A DNA stretch of 64,000 nt from Azospirillum halopraeferens DSM 3675 (GCF_000429625.1 NZ_AUCF01000013.1:62001-126000), one strand, 5' to 3'. Counted from the stretch's first letter, positions 20,606 through 30,488 are shown. Notes: generated by a model not told the origin, from the letters alone. Numbers and translations are program-made.

Positions 20606-22060
20606 ATGCAGAAGAAGCTCTATCTCGGGTACAAGCTGCGCCGCCTGCGCGAGCAGCGCGGCCTGACTCAGGCGGCGCTGGCCGCGACGCTGGGGCTGTC
20701 GCCCAGCTACCTCAATCAGTTGGAGAACAACCAGCGGCCCCTGACGCTGGCGGTGCTGCTGAAGGTGACCAACACCTTCGAGGTGGAGCTGACCAACTTC
20801 ATCGAGGACGAGGAGGCCCGCCTCGTGTCCGACCTGCGCGAGTCCCTGGCCGATCCGCTGCTGGGGGGTGCGCCGCTCGGCAGGTCGGAACTGCGCGGCG
20901 TGGTCAACGCCTCACCGGAGCTGGCGCGCCGCGTGCTCGTGTTGCACCAGGCGTACCAGAAGCTGCACGAGCGGGTGCAGTCCCTGGCCGATAGCCTGGC
21001 CCACCCCGATCCCGGCGGCGACCTCACCGGGGCGCAGTTCCCCTACGAGGAGGTGCGGGACTACTTCCATTACTGCAACAACTACGTGGGTCCGCTGGAC
21101 GAGGCGGCGGAACGGCTGTGGGAGACCGAGGGGCTGCGCTCCGGCGAACTGGCGGCCGACCTCGCCGCCTACCTCAAGCGCCGCCACGACGTGCGGGTCA
21201 AGGTGGTGGCCGACGGCGGGCCGGACGACACCGCCATGCGCCGTTACGACGAGACGACGGGGACGCTGCGCCTGTCCGCGCTGCTGAACGGGCCGAGCCG
21301 GGCCTTCCAGCTCGCCCACCAGATCGCGCTGCTGGGGCACGGCGAGATCATCGAGGACATCGTCGCCAGGGCCAGCTTCTCCAGCGAAGACGCCAAGTCG
21401 ATCTGCCGGGTGGGGCTGGCCAACTACTTCGCCGGGGCGCTGGTCATGCCCTACCGGCCGTTCCTGCACGAGGCGCGGGCCCTGCGCCACGACGTGGAGC
21501 AGTTGCAAAGCCGCTTCGGCGCCAGCTTCGAACAGGTGTGCCACCGGCTGTCCACCCTGCAACGGCCGGGGGCGCGCGGCGTGCCCTTCTACTTCGTGCG
21601 CGTGGACATGGCGGGCAACATCACCAAGCGCCACTCCGCCACCCGCTTCCACTTCGCCCGTTTCGGCGGCGCCTGCCCCTTGTGGAACGTGCACGAAGCC
21701 TTCGCCCAGCCGGGCAAGATCCTGGTGCAGTTCGCCCGCATGCCCGACCGCACCACCTACATCGGCATCGCCCGCACGGTGACCAAGCGGGCCGGCGCCT
21801 ATCGCCTCCCCTCGCGCCGCTTCGCCGTCGGTCTCGGCTGCGAGGCGAGCCATGCCCACGAACTGGTCTATTCCGCCGGCATCGACATCTCCGACGAGGA
21901 CGCCGCCGAACCCATCGGCGTCAACTGCCGCATCTGCGAACGCACCGACTGCCAGCAGCGCGCGTTCCCGCCCATCGGCAGCCAGATCTCGGTGGACGAG
22001 CGCCACCGCAGCTTCGTGCCCTACCTGTTCAACCGGCCGGGCAAGCCGGACGCGGGGTGA
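20606..22060 (+). CDS. pccR: Short-chain fatty acyl regulator (ScfR family, PccR-like), 484 aa
   Basis: Transcription factor controlling propionyl-CoA carboxylase genes in response to an acyl-CoA. The N-terminal XRE-type helix-turn-helix (about 8-62) contains RRLREQRGLTQAALAATLGL and SPSYLNQLENNQRPLT. The middle part is the ImmA/IrrE-like domain (around AFQLAHQIALLGHGEIIED). The C-terminal ScfR domain ends in the Cys signature NCRICERTDCQQRAFPP. The ATG at 20606, with GAAGGGG upstream, starts exactly before the helix-turn-helix; an upstream in-frame ATG at 20543 would run through the operators. Divergent from pccB, as for PccR. Confidence 0.92.
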   Translation: MQKKLYLGYKLRRLREQRGLTQAALAATLGLSPSYLNQLENNQRPLTLAVLLKVTNTFEVELTNFIEDEEARLVSDLRESLADPLLGGAPLGRSELRGVVNASPELARRVLVLHQAYQKLHERVQSLADSLAHPDPGGDLTGAQFPYEEVRDYFHYCNNYVGPLDEAAERLWETEGLRSGELAADLAAYLKRRHDVRVKVVADGGPDDTAMRRYDETTGTLRLSALLNGPSRAFQLAHQIALLGHGEIIEDIVARASFSSEDAKSICRVGLANYFAGALVMPYRPFLHEARALRHDVEQLQSRFGASFEQVCHRLSTLQRPGARGVPFYFVRVDMAGNITKRHSATRFHFARFGGACPLWNVHEAFAQPGKILVQFARMPDRTTYIGIARTVTKRAGAYRLPSRRFAVGLGCEASHAHELVYSAGIDISDEDAAEPIGVNCRICERTDCQQRAFPPIGSQISVDERHRSFVPYLFNRPGKPDAG

Positions 22061-22203
22061 CCCGCTCATGGAAGCAGCGCTTAAATTGCCCTCCCTTGCC
22101 TATGACGGGAAAGGGAGGAACCCGCAAAGCGGGCGCGTGGGGCAAGGTCTCGCAAGCATTGTGCGGCCTCGACCCCGCCTTCTCAACCTGCGGTCCGGCC
22201 CTT

Positions 22204-22230
22204 TCCTCCCCCGCCATAGGCGGGGGAGGA
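22204..22230. terminator. Palindromic hairpin between convergent genes
   Basis: Perfect 12-bp arms TCCTCCCCCGCC (22204-22215) and GGCGGGGGAGGA (22219-22230) with an ATA loop. A related, imperfect block (CTCCCTTGCCTATGACGGGAAAGGGAG) lies at about 22091-22117. The pair may be a dispersed intergenic palindrome that also ends transcription of the ScfR gene and the BMP operon. Confidence 0.55.
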
Positions 22231-22268
22231 GTGCGTCGACGCATTGCCGCAATGCGGCACGCCCCGTA

Positions 22269-23372
22269 TTACTTCGGCAGCTTGCCGACCACGCCCTCGA
22301 CGAACCAGTCCATCTTCAGGATCTCCTCGTCGCTGGCGTGCTTGCCCTCGGCGATGACGACCTTGCCGGACTGGTCCTTGACCGGACCGTCGAAGGAATG
22401 GCGGCGGCCCTCCATGATGTCGACGCGGGTCTTCTCGACCATCTCCACCACGTCGCCGGGGATGGCGGGGTTGTAGGGGGCCATGAACAGCATCTTGTCC
22501 TTCAGGCCGCCCCAGGTGTCGATGGGCTGCCAGGTGCCGTCGAGCACCGCCTTGACCCGGTCGATGTAATAGCCGTTCCAGTCGTCGACGATGGCGGTCA
22601 GGTGCGCCTTCGGACCGAAGCGGGTCATGTCGGAGGACTGGCCGACCGCCCATTTGCCGGCTTGCTCGGCCACCTGGATGGGCGCCGGGCTGTCGGTGTG
22701 CTGGACGATCACGTCGGCGCTCTGGTCGAGCAGCGCCTTGGCCGCCTCCGCCTCCTTCGGCGGATCGTACCAGGAGTTCACCCACACCACGCGCACCTGC
22801 GCCTCGGGGTTCACCTTGCGCAGGGCGATGGTGAAGGCATTGATGCCGCCGACCACCTCGGGAATAGGGAACGAGGCGATGTAGCCGATGACGTTGCTCT
22901 TCGTCATCTTGCCGGCGATCTCGCCGGCGATGGTGCGGCCCTCGTAGAAGCGAGCGGAATAGGTGGCGACGTTGGCGTCGCGCTTGTAGCCGGTGGCGTG
23001 CTCGAACTTCACGTTCGGGTAGCGCTTGGCCACCTTCAGCGTCGGGTTCATGAAGCCGAAGGAGGTGGTGAAGATCAGGCCGTGGCCCGAGGCGGCAAGC
23101 TGGTCGATGACGCGCTCGGCGTCCGCGCCCTCGGGCACGTTCTCGACGAAGGTCGTGGTCACCTTGTCGCCCAGCGCCTCCTCCACCGCACGGCGGCCGA
23201 CGTCGTGCTGATAGCTGTAGCCGTGGTCGCTGACCGGCCCCACGTAGACGAAGCCGACCTTCAGCTTGTCCTGAGCCGCCACGGCGCCGGCGAAGCCGCC
23301 GATGCCGAACGAAAGCGCGACCGCGGCCGCCGTAAGGCCGAGGATGGTCTTCCCGAACGTCCGTCTGTTCAC
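22269..23372 (-). CDS. BMP-family ABC transporter substrate-binding protein, 367 aa
   Basis: Periplasmic binding protein of the basic-membrane-protein (PnrA/Med) family, which binds purine nucleosides in characterised members. The N-terminus NRRTFGKTILGLTAAAVAL resembles a signal peptide with an RR pair; the mature domain starts KLKVGFVYVGPVSDHGYSY, the typical BMP opening. Later landmarks are SFGFMNPTLKVAKRYPNVKF and IGYIASFPIPEVVGGINAF. Start is a GTG at 23370-23372 with GGGAG at 7-8 nt; upstream frame is not protein-like. It is the last gene of a four-gene importer operon. Confidence 0.9.
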   Translation of the reverse strand: MNRRTFGKTILGLTAAAVALSFGIGGFAGAVAAQDKLKVGFVYVGPVSDHGYSYQHDVGRRAVEEALGDKVTTTFVENVPEGADAERVIDQLAASGHGLIFTTSFGFMNPTLKVAKRYPNVKFEHATGYKRDANVATYSARFYEGRTIAGEIAGKMTKSNVIGYIASFPIPEVVGGINAFTIALRKVNPEAQVRVVWVNSWYDPPKEAEAAKALLDQSADVIVQHTDSPAPIQVAEQAGKWAVGQSSDMTRFGPKAHLTAIVDDWNGYYIDRVKAVLDGTWQPIDTWGGLKDKMLFMAPYNPAIPGDVVEMVEKTRVDIMEGRRHSFDGPVKDQSGKVVIAEGKHASDEEILKMDWFVEGVVGKLPK

Positions 23373-23440
23373 GGTTGTGCTCCCTGATTGTTCGGTCCCG
23401 AAGGTCCGATTGACACCCGTTGTGTAACCGCCGGACGCCG

Positions 23441-24370
23441 TCAGGCGTCCGGATGGAATATCTTGCCCAGGCTGGCCGGCGCGTTCAGGCGGATGCGGGT
23501 GACATCCCGCGAGATCGCCACCAGGACGACGACGGTAGCCAGATAGGGCAGCATGGACAAGAGTTGCGACGGAACCGCGAACCCCAGCCCCTGGACGTGG
23601 AGCTGCATGATCGTCACGCCGCCGAACAGCCAGGCCCCCACCAGCACCCGGCCCGGCCGCCACGTCGCGAACACCACCAGCGCCAGCGCGATCCAGCCGC
23701 GCCCCGCGGTCATGTTCTCCGCCCACATGGGCGTATACATAAGCGACAGGTAGGCGCCCGCAATACCGCTCATTGCGCCCCCGAAAAGAATGGCCAGGAA
23801 CCTGATGCGCAGCACCTTGTAGCCGAGCGCGTGGGCGGCCGCGTGGTTCTCGCCCACCGCCCGCAGCACCAGCCCGGCGCGCGTGCGGTAGAGGAACCAG
23901 GCGACCGCCGGGACCGCCAGCAGCCCCAGATAGACCAGCGCGTCGTGGGCGAACAGGGCCGGCCCCAGGATCGGCAGGTCCGACAGCACGGGGATGCGGA
24001 TCACCCCGGCCTTCGACATGGGAATGCCCACATAGCCCTGCCCGATCAGCGCCGACAGCCCGACCCCGAACAGGGTCAGGGCCAGCCCGGTCGCCACCTG
24101 GTTGGTCATCAGGAACAGGACGAGCAGCCCGAACAGCGCCCCCAGCAGCGCCCCGGCCAGCGCGCCCCCGACGACGCCGACGACCAGGCTGCCGCTGGAA
24201 TAGCCGGCGGCGAATCCGCACACGGCACCGGTCAGCATCAGCCCCTCGACGCCCAGGTTCAGGACGCCCGATTTCTCCACGACCAGTTCGCCCAGCGCAG
24301 CGTAGAGCAGCGGCGTGGCGGCGACGATCATGGAGCCGATCACCGGCCCGAGGATCAGCAGGTCGGTCAT
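23441..24370 (-). CDS. ABC transporter permease (YufQ/BMP-system type), 309 aa
   Basis: BPD_transp_2-type membrane permease with eight to ten hydrophobic helices; family landmarks GVLNLGVEGLMLTGAVCGF at about 36-54 and AGRGWIALALVVFATWRPG near 240. Its ATG overlaps the stop codon of the preceding permease in an ATGA arrangement, indicating translational coupling. Together with its partner it forms the membrane channel of the nucleoside-type importer. Confidence 0.9.
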   Translation of the reverse strand: MTDLLILGPVIGSMIVAATPLLYAALGELVVEKSGVLNLGVEGLMLTGAVCGFAAGYSSGSLVVGVVGGALAGALLGALFGLLVLFLMTNQVATGLALTLFGVGLSALIGQGYVGIPMSKAGVIRIPVLSDLPILGPALFAHDALVYLGLLAVPAVAWFLYRTRAGLVLRAVGENHAAAHALGYKVLRIRFLAILFGGAMSGIAGAYLSLMYTPMWAENMTAGRGWIALALVVFATWRPGRVLVGAWLFGGVTIMQLHVQGLGFAVPSQLLSMLPYLATVVVLVAISRDVTRIRLNAPASLGKIFHPDA

Positions 24371-25443
24371 GCCGCGGCCCTCCGCCGGCCGAAGCGCACG
24401 CGGTAGCGGATCAGCACGTCGCAGGCCAGCAGGAAGAACAGCAGCATGCCCTGGAACACCCCGGTGATCGCCTTGGGCAGGCCCATGGCGATCTGCGCCG
24501 CCTCGCCGCCGATGAAGGACAGGGCCATCAGCAGCGCGGCCAGCAGGATGCCCACCGGGTGCAGCCGCCCCAGGAAGGCGACGATGATCGCCGTGAAGCC
24601 GTAGCCGGGCGACACCGTGGGTGTGATCTGGCCGATGGGCCCCGCCACCTCGCCCAGCCCGGCCAACCCGGCCAGCCCGCCGGAGATCAGCAGGGTCAGC
24701 CAGATGATGCGCTTCTCGTTGAAGCCGGCGTAGCCCGCCGCGGCGGGCGTCAGACCGATGACGCGGATCTGGAAGCCGATGAAGGTGCGGGCGATCAGCA
24801 CCCAGCCCGCCGCCACCGCCAGCAGGGCGAACAGGGCGCCGAGGTGGATGCGCGTGCCCGACACGATCACCGGCAGCAGCGCGTCGTCCTCAAACAGCCG
24901 TGATTCGGGGAACGAGTAGCCGTCCGGGTCCCGGTACACGCCGTGCACCAGGAATTGCAGCAGCAGCACCGCCACGTAGGTCAGCATCAGGCTGGTCAGG
25001 ATCTCGCTGGCGTTGAAGCGGGTGCGCAGCAGCGCCGGGATGGCCGCCCACAGCATGCCGCCGGCGATGCCGGCCAGGATCATCAGCGGCAACAGCCACC
25101 AGCCGCCGTCCCCGTAGAAGGCCAGCGCCACCCCGCCGCCGGTGACGGCGCCGAGCGTGAGCTGCCCCTCCGCCCCGATGTTCCAGACGTTGGCACGGAA
25201 GCCGATGGCCAGCCCCACCGCGATCAGCACCAGGGGAGTCGCCTTGACCACCAGCTCGCCGATCCCGCGCACGCTGCTGACCGGCTGCACGAAGAAGGCA
25301 TGGAGGGCGCGCAGCGGGTCGAAGCCCATCAGGCCGAACAGCACGAAGCCGCTGGCCAGGGTCAGACCGACCGCCAGCAGCGGCGTCAGATAGACCATGG
25401 CCGGCGACGCGCGGCCGCGCGCCTCCAATCGCACGAGGCTCAT
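24367..25443 (-). CDS. ABC transporter permease (YufP/BMP-system type), 358 aa
   Basis: Second permease of the importer, with landmarks GFRANVWNIGAEGQLTLGAV at about 83-102 and the conserved GLGEVAGPIGQITPTVSPGYG near 265. About ten membrane segments. The start ATG at 25443 has GGAG at 8 nt and lies 13 nt after the ATPase stop. An earlier ATG overlapping that stop closes after six codons, so it is not the start. Confidence 0.9.
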   Translation of the reverse strand: MSLVRLEARGRASPAMVYLTPLLAVGLTLASGFVLFGLMGFDPLRALHAFFVQPVSSVRGIGELVVKATPLVLIAVGLAIGFRANVWNIGAEGQLTLGAVTGGGVALAFYGDGGWWLLPLMILAGIAGGMLWAAIPALLRTRFNASEILTSLMLTYVAVLLLQFLVHGVYRDPDGYSFPESRLFEDDALLPVIVSGTRIHLGALFALLAVAAGWVLIARTFIGFQIRVIGLTPAAAGYAGFNEKRIIWLTLLISGGLAGLAGLGEVAGPIGQITPTVSPGYGFTAIIVAFLGRLHPVGILLAALLMALSFIGGEAAQIAMGLPKAITGVFQGMLLFFLLACDVLIRYRVRFGRRRAAA

Positions 25444-25456
25444 GCCCGCGGCTCCG

Positions 25457-27004
25457 TCATCGTTCCTCCTCGTCCGTGGCGGTGCCGAACAGGCCGCCCA
25501 TCAGCAGGCCGATCTCCTCCACCGTGGTGCTGTGGGTCGGCCGGCTTTCCGACAGACGGCCGTGGAACAGCACGGCGATGCGGTCGCTCAGCACGAACAG
25601 TTCGTCCAGGTCCTGGCTGACCACCAGCACCGCGGTTCCGCCGCGCGCCAGGTCGATCAGCGCCTGGTGGATGGCCGCGGCCGCACCGGCGTCGACGCCC
25701 CAGGTGGGCTGGCCGACGACCAGCAGCTTCGGCTTCTGCAGGATTTCGCGGCCGATGATGAACTTCTGGAGATTGCCGCCCGACAGGGACCGCGCCTCCG
25801 CCCGGTGGCCGTGGGCGACCACGTCGAACAGGTCGATGATGCGTTCGGCGAAGCCGCGGGCACGGCCGAAATGGACCAGGCCCCGGCGCACCAGCCGCTC
25901 GCGCGCATAGCCCGACAGCAGCGCGTTCTCCGACAGGCTCAGCTCCGGCACCGCGCCGCGGCCCAGCCGTTCCTCCGGCACGAAAGCGAGGCCGAGGTCG
26001 CGCCGCCCGCGCGGCCCCAGGTGCCCGACGGCGCGGCCGTCGATCAGCACCGCCCCCTGGTCGGCGGCGGGCAGCTCCCCCGACAGGGAGGCCAGCAGCT
26101 CCGCCTGGCCGTTGCCGGCGACGCCGGCGATGCCCAGGATCTCCCCCGGCCGCACGGCGAACGACACGTCCTTCAGGTTTGTGGCGAAGGGATTGTCGGT
26201 GGTGGTGGAGAGGTGACGCACCTCCAGCCGCAGCGCCGTCCCGTCGGCCCCGGCGACCTGCGGCGCGCGCTCCGGCGCGGTCAGCTCCTCGCCGATCATC
26301 ATCTCCGCCAGTTCGCGGGCGGTGCGGGCGCGCGGGTCGCAGGCCGCCACGACCCGGCCGCCGCGCAGCACCGTGGCGCCGTCGCACAGGGCGCGGATCT
26401 CCTCCAGCTTGTGGGAGATGTACAGGATGGTGCGCCCTTCCGCGGCAAGGCGCCGCAGCGTCTCGAACAGCTTGCCGACCTCCTGCGGGGTCAGCACCGA
26501 GGTGGGCTCGTCCATGATGAGAAGGCGGGGATCCTGCAGCAGGCAGCGCACGATCTCCACCCGCTGCCGCTCGCCCACCGACAGGTCGAAGACGTGGCGC
26601 TGCGGGTCGAGGGCCAGGCCGTAGCGCTCCGACACCGCGCGGATTCGGCCCTCCAGCGCCTTCATCGGTCCGGCGTCGTCGAGGCCGAGTGCGATGTTCT
26701 CAGCCACCGTCAGCGTGTCGAACAGCGAAAAGTGCTGGAACACCATACCGATGCCCAGGCGGCGCGCCGCCGCCGGGTCGGCCACCGACACCGGCGCACC
26801 TTCCCACAGCATGGACCCGGAGTCGGCGTGCTGGATGCCGTAGATGATCTTGACCAGCGTGCTCTTTCCCGCCCCGTTCTCGCCGAGCAGGGCGTGGATC
26901 TCGCCGGGCAGCAGCGTCAGGTCCACCGCGTCGTTGGCGAGGCAGCCGGGAAACCGCTTGGTGATGCCGCGGAGCGCGAGCCGGGGCGTGACGGTGTCTG
27001 TCAA
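25457..27004 (-). CDS. Double-domain ABC ATPase of the nucleoside-type importer, 515 aa
   Basis: YufO/RbsA-type ATPase with two nucleotide-binding domains. The first has Walker A GENGAGKSTLVKIIYG, signature LSVGERQRVEI and Walker B LLIMDEPTSVL. The second has a degenerate Walker A (GVAGNGQAELLASLSG) and the signature SLSGGNLQKFI. No ATG or GTG lies near the start of homology. The TTG at 27004 (TTG ACA GAC ACC) gives the usual length but lacks a clear SD, so the start is uncertain. First gene of the operon ATPase-permease-permease-binding protein, divergent from ygfZ. Confidence 0.9.
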   Translation of the reverse strand: MTDTVTPRLALRGITKRFPGCLANDAVDLTLLPGEIHALLGENGAGKSTLVKIIYGIQHADSGSMLWEGAPVSVADPAAARRLGIGMVFQHFSLFDTLTVAENIALGLDDAGPMKALEGRIRAVSERYGLALDPQRHVFDLSVGERQRVEIVRCLLQDPRLLIMDEPTSVLTPQEVGKLFETLRRLAAEGRTILYISHKLEEIRALCDGATVLRGGRVVAACDPRARTARELAEMMIGEELTAPERAPQVAGADGTALRLEVRHLSTTTDNPFATNLKDVSFAVRPGEILGIAGVAGNGQAELLASLSGELPAADQGAVLIDGRAVGHLGPRGRRDLGLAFVPEERLGRGAVPELSLSENALLSGYARERLVRRGLVHFGRARGFAERIIDLFDVVAHGHRAEARSLSGGNLQKFIIGREILQKPKLLVVGQPTWGVDAGAAAAIHQALIDLARGGTAVLVVSQDLDELFVLSDRIAVLFHGRLSESRPTHSTTVEEIGLLMGGLFGTATDEEER

Positions 27005-27218
27005 GGGGCGGCAGGGGTCCGGAGGATGGCGGGCGGGCTGCGGCGACGCCGGCGGCGTGCCGGTGCGCGTGTGCACAGTAGGCCGGGGCGCGGGGCGTCC
27101 GTCAACACCCACGCGCAGCGCGCGTGCGCGCCGGGGGGCAAGGGCGACACGCCCCTTGTCCCGGCGCCGGCCGTCGCACACCTTTGGGCGCGGAGTCATC
27201 CTAATGAGGGAGAGAACG

Positions 27219-28118
27219 ATGGGCACGGCGGCCGGCTACACGATCCTGGATCAGCGCGGCGTGCTGGCGGTGGGCGGCGAGGACCGGAGCGGTTTCCTTC
27301 AGGGGCTGGTGTCCAACGACGTCCGCCGGGTGGCGCCGGACCGGGTGATCTACACCCTCTTCCTCACCGCCCAGGGCAAGTACCTGCACGACTTCTTCCT
27401 GGCGGCCGGCGACGACGCCCTGCTGCTGGACGTGGAAGCGGCGCGACGGGACGACCTGCTGCGCCGGCTGAAGATGTACAAGCTGCGGTCCAAAATCACC
27501 CTGGAGGATCGCACCGACCGCCTCGCCGTCGCCGTGGCCTTCGGGGATGGCGCGGCGGAGCGCCTGGGTCTGCCGGCCGAGGCGGGGGCGGCGCGCCCCT
27601 TCGCCGGCGGTCTCGTCTTCACCGACCCGCGCCTGCCGGCGCTGGGGGTGCGCGCCCTGCTGCCCCGCGACGCCCTGGACGCCCTGGCCGACGCCGGGTT
27701 CGCACCGGCGCCCTTCACCGTCTACGACACCCTGCGGCTGCGCCAGGGCGTGCCCGACGGCAGCCGGGACCTGGAGATCGAGAAGGCCATCCCGCTGGAG
27801 AACAACCTCGACGCGCTCAACGCCATCTCCTGGGACAAGGGTTGCTACATGGGTCAGGAACTGACGGCGCGCACGCGATACCGCGCCCTGATCCGCAAGC
27901 GCCTGTTCCCGGTTGTCCTGGAGGGCACCCCGCCGGACCCCGGCACGCCGGTGACGCTGGGCGACAAGGCGGTGGGCGAGATTCGCAGCACCTGTGACAA
28001 TCGTGCGCTCGCCCTTCTGCGCCTGGAAGACGTGGACACTGCCACACAAGAAAAGATAAGCCTGAGCGCCGCCGGCACGATAGTCGTGCCGGAGCAACCC
28101 TCCTGGCTCGCGTCTTGA
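27219..28118 (+). CDS. ygfZ: YgfZ-like folate-binding Fe-S cluster repair/assembly factor, 299 aa
   Basis: Aminomethyltransferase-fold protein (IBA57/YgfZ family) that helps mature or protect [4Fe-4S] enzymes. The family signature K-G-C-Y-x-G-Q-E is seen as KGCYMGQELTAR with Cys209. N-terminal landmarks are GEDRSGFLQGLVSNDV and LFLTAQGKYLHDFF. ATG at 27219 has GAGGGAGAG upstream; a second in-frame ATG at 27204 would add five residues upstream of that SD. Monocistronic, divergent from the ABC operon. Confidence 0.92.
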   Translation: MGTAAGYTILDQRGVLAVGGEDRSGFLQGLVSNDVRRVAPDRVIYTLFLTAQGKYLHDFFLAAGDDALLLDVEAARRDDLLRRLKMYKLRSKITLEDRTDRLAVAVAFGDGAAERLGLPAEAGAARPFAGGLVFTDPRLPALGVRALLPRDALDALADAGFAPAPFTVYDTLRLRQGVPDGSRDLEIEKAIPLENNLDALNAISWDKGCYMGQELTARTRYRALIRKRLFPVVLEGTPPDPGTPVTLGDKAVGEIRSTCDNRALALLRLEDVDTATQEKISLSAAGTIVVPEQPSWLAS

Positions 28119-28243
28119 CCGTTTCTTGTGCATCACAAGGAGGTGCCCCCAAAGAGACGGGCTGCGCGGTGAATGGATCGGCTTCCGACGGTGTTGTTCC
28201 CCGTGCCACTGGCAACGCTCAAGCACACCGAAAGGAGTTTACG

Positions 28244-28912
28244 ATGCGGAGGGAACTGATCACGGCGGCGTCCGTGCTGGCGCTCATGACCGGCGCCGCC
28301 TATGCGCAGGCCACCGGGACGGATACGATGGCGACCGACCCCGCCGCCCAGCCGCAGGTGATCGAGAACGAGGCGGATTCCGCCCGCAATGATGCCGACG
28401 TGAACGTCCAGGTCGAAGAGGGCGCGGACGTGACGGTGGAGCCGATGGACGACACCGCCGCCACCGGCACCGTGACCACCGACAGCCCGACGGCCGGCAC
28501 GGACACCATGGGGACCGGCACCATGGCCACCGATTCCGCCGCCACGGCGGGCGCCGGCGCGGCCAGCGCCGACCAGATGCTGGGTGCCAACGTGGTCGGC
28601 GCCGATGGCGAGGATCTGGGCGAGGTGGAGGACGTCATCCTCGATGCCTCCGGCAACGCCCAGCAACTCGTCATCTCCTCGGGCGGCTTCCTGGGCATCG
28701 GCGAGCGCCAGGTCGCCGTCGATTACTCCAGCGCCACCTGGGATGCGGCCGAGGAGCGCGTCATGCTCAGCGGCGTCACCCGGGACCAGTTCCGCGAGAT
28801 GGAGCAGTTCGAGTACTCGGACACCACCACCTCGCTGAACCGTCAGCGCGACGCCGCCCCGGCGGCCCCGGGCGCTTCTCCGGGCGCCGTCCCGCCGGCC
28901 GGCGCGCAGTAA
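28244..28912 (+). CDS. Exported PRC-barrel domain protein, 222 aa
   Basis: Sec signal peptide (MRRELITAASVLALMTGAAYAQ) followed by a long low-complexity Thr/Ala/Asp segment (about 23-115). One PRC-barrel-like domain follows: MLGANVVGADGEDLGEVEDV, then VISSGGFLGIGERQVAVDYS, to about 200. The tail is Pro/Ala-rich. Similar proteins of alphaproteobacteria are periplasmic and often envelope-stress associated; no function is established. ATG is preceded by a strong AAGGAG. The downstream hairpin at 28936 closes the gene. Confidence 0.82.
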   Translation: MRRELITAASVLALMTGAAYAQATGTDTMATDPAAQPQVIENEADSARNDADVNVQVEEGADVTVEPMDDTAATGTVTTDSPTAGTDTMGTGTMATDSAATAGAGAASADQMLGANVVGADGEDLGEVEDVILDASGNAQQLVISSGGFLGIGERQVAVDYSSATWDAAEERVMLSGVTRDQFREMEQFEYSDTTTSLNRQRDAAPAAPGASPGAVPPAGAQ

Positions 28913-28935
28913 CCGTCCCTTCGGGAATCGGTGGG

Positions 28936-28969
28936 CGACACCCCCGCGGGGCAACCCGCGGGGGTGTCG
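28936..28969. terminator. Strong bidirectional hairpin terminator
   Basis: Perfect 15-bp stem CGACACCCCCGCGGG (28936-28950), GCAA tetraloop, CCCGCGGGGGTGTCG (28955-28969), located between the convergent PRC-barrel and DUF3422 genes. Confidence 0.75.
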
Positions 28970-28979
28970 TCGTGCGCCG

Positions 28980-30332
28980 TCAGTGTTTGCCGCCGGTCAG
29001 CGCCTTGCGGATGCGGCGCACGCCGATCCACACGAACCCCAGCACCACCGGGATCATCAAGCCGACCAGCAGGTCGGGATCGACCTTCCAGCCTGCCCCC
29101 TTCAGTGCCTTGGCGGCATAGCCGACGATGCCGATCAGGTAATAGCTGATGGCGACCACCGACAGGCCCTCGACGGTTTCCTGCAGGCGGAGCTGAAGGT
29201 CGGCGCGGCGGTCCATGGACTTCAGCAGTTCGGCGTTCTGGCCTTCCACCGCGATCTCCACCCGGGTGCGCAGCAGGTTGCTGGCGCGTGCCAGGCGCTG
29301 GGACAGCGACTCCAGCCGCAACTGCACCGCCTCGCAGGTGCGGATGGCCGGGGCGAGGCGGCGGTCCATGAACTCGGCAATGGGCGGCGTGCCCTCGATG
29401 CGCGCTTCGCGCAGTTCAGCGATGCGGCGCTCCACGATGTCGTAGTAGGCGCGCGCCGCGCCGAAGCGATAGGACGTCTCGGCGGCGATCTGCTCGGTCT
29501 GGGCCGACAGGCGGGTCAGCCGGTCGAGCACGTCACGCTCGTCCTCCAGCCCCTTCAGGGCCGGGGTGCGGGCGGTCAGCGCCGCCAGTTCCGTTTCGAT
29601 GGTCCCGATGCGCGGCAGCACCTCGCGCGCCACCGGCAGGGCCAGCAGCGCCATCACCCGGTAGGTCTCGATCTCCAGCAGGCGCTGGACGACGCGGCCG
29701 GTCTGCCGCACGGTCAGCGACCGGTCGTGCAGCAGCACCCGCGAGAAGCCGTCGCCGTGGATGCGGAAGTCGGTCCACGCCGCCCCCGCCCCGCCGGAGA
29801 TGCGGGCACCCACGTAGTTGTCGGAACCGAACAGGGCGGCAAGCTGGCCGGGCGACGGCTCGGCCGTGTCGCGATCGAGGACGGCGATGTGGACGCCGAC
29901 CATCAGTTCGCCGGGCAGCCCGGCCAGCCAGTCGTCCGGCAGGGCGTCCAGGGCGGGCTCGGCAAAGGGATCGCCGACGGCGCCGGGGCGGAACACCGTG
30001 TAGGTGGAGAACTCCGTGTGGCGTTCCCACTTCAGGCGGAAGCTGCCGAAATCGCCGCTGTGGTGGGTGGCGCCGCGCGACGGCGGCGGTGCCCCGGCCC
30101 ATTCGCACAGGCGGGCGAGGTAGCGGCGTTCCAGCTCCCCCGCTGTTTCGCCCGACAGCATGGCCAGGGTGGAGGCCCGCACCGGCGCGCTCAACGCCTC
30201 GGGCGGGCGGGCGTGCACCTCGTTGGTCAGGGTCACCCGCAGGGTGTGCTCGCGCAACGGGCGGCGGGTGGCCGCCAGGGGGGTGATCCGGCCGGGAAAG
30301 GCCGTCGTTTCGGTCGTGTCGTCCGCGCTCAC
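28980..30332 (-). CDS. DUF3422 family membrane-anchored protein, 450 aa
   Basis: Conserved alphaproteobacterial protein of unknown function. The N-terminal domain opens HTLRVTLTNEVHARPPEAL and contains GDFGSFRLKWERHTEFSTY. A long helical middle region (about 250-380) likely forms coiled coils, and two C-terminal membrane helices follow (ISYYLIGIVGYAAKAL and LLVGLMIPVVLGFVWIGV). Topology suggests a large cytoplasmic domain tethered to the inner membrane. GTG at 30332 is chosen; an upstream ATG at 30389 would add 19 residues, rich in Arg and Gly, that do not look like the family. Confidence 0.85.
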   Translation of the reverse strand: MSADDTTETTAFPGRITPLAATRRPLREHTLRVTLTNEVHARPPEALSAPVRASTLAMLSGETAGELERRYLARLCEWAGAPPPSRGATHHSGDFGSFRLKWERHTEFSTYTVFRPGAVGDPFAEPALDALPDDWLAGLPGELMVGVHIAVLDRDTAEPSPGQLAALFGSDNYVGARISGGAGAAWTDFRIHGDGFSRVLLHDRSLTVRQTGRVVQRLLEIETYRVMALLALPVAREVLPRIGTIETELAALTARTPALKGLEDERDVLDRLTRLSAQTEQIAAETSYRFGAARAYYDIVERRIAELREARIEGTPPIAEFMDRRLAPAIRTCEAVQLRLESLSQRLARASNLLRTRVEIAVEGQNAELLKSMDRRADLQLRLQETVEGLSVVAISYYLIGIVGYAAKALKGAGWKVDPDLLVGLMIPVVLGFVWIGVRRIRKALTGGKH

Positions 30333-30488
30333 CCCCGCCCCCACCCTGTTCCTTCGGTTACCCCGGCCTTGCCGGGCCGGCATCGGCACGCCACACTATA
30401 GACCACATCCCGGCGGCGGGTGCGAGCGCATCGCCCGCGTCTCCCCCGCACGCGGATCTTTCGTCGAGCCCGAGACTCCGGAGCAAGC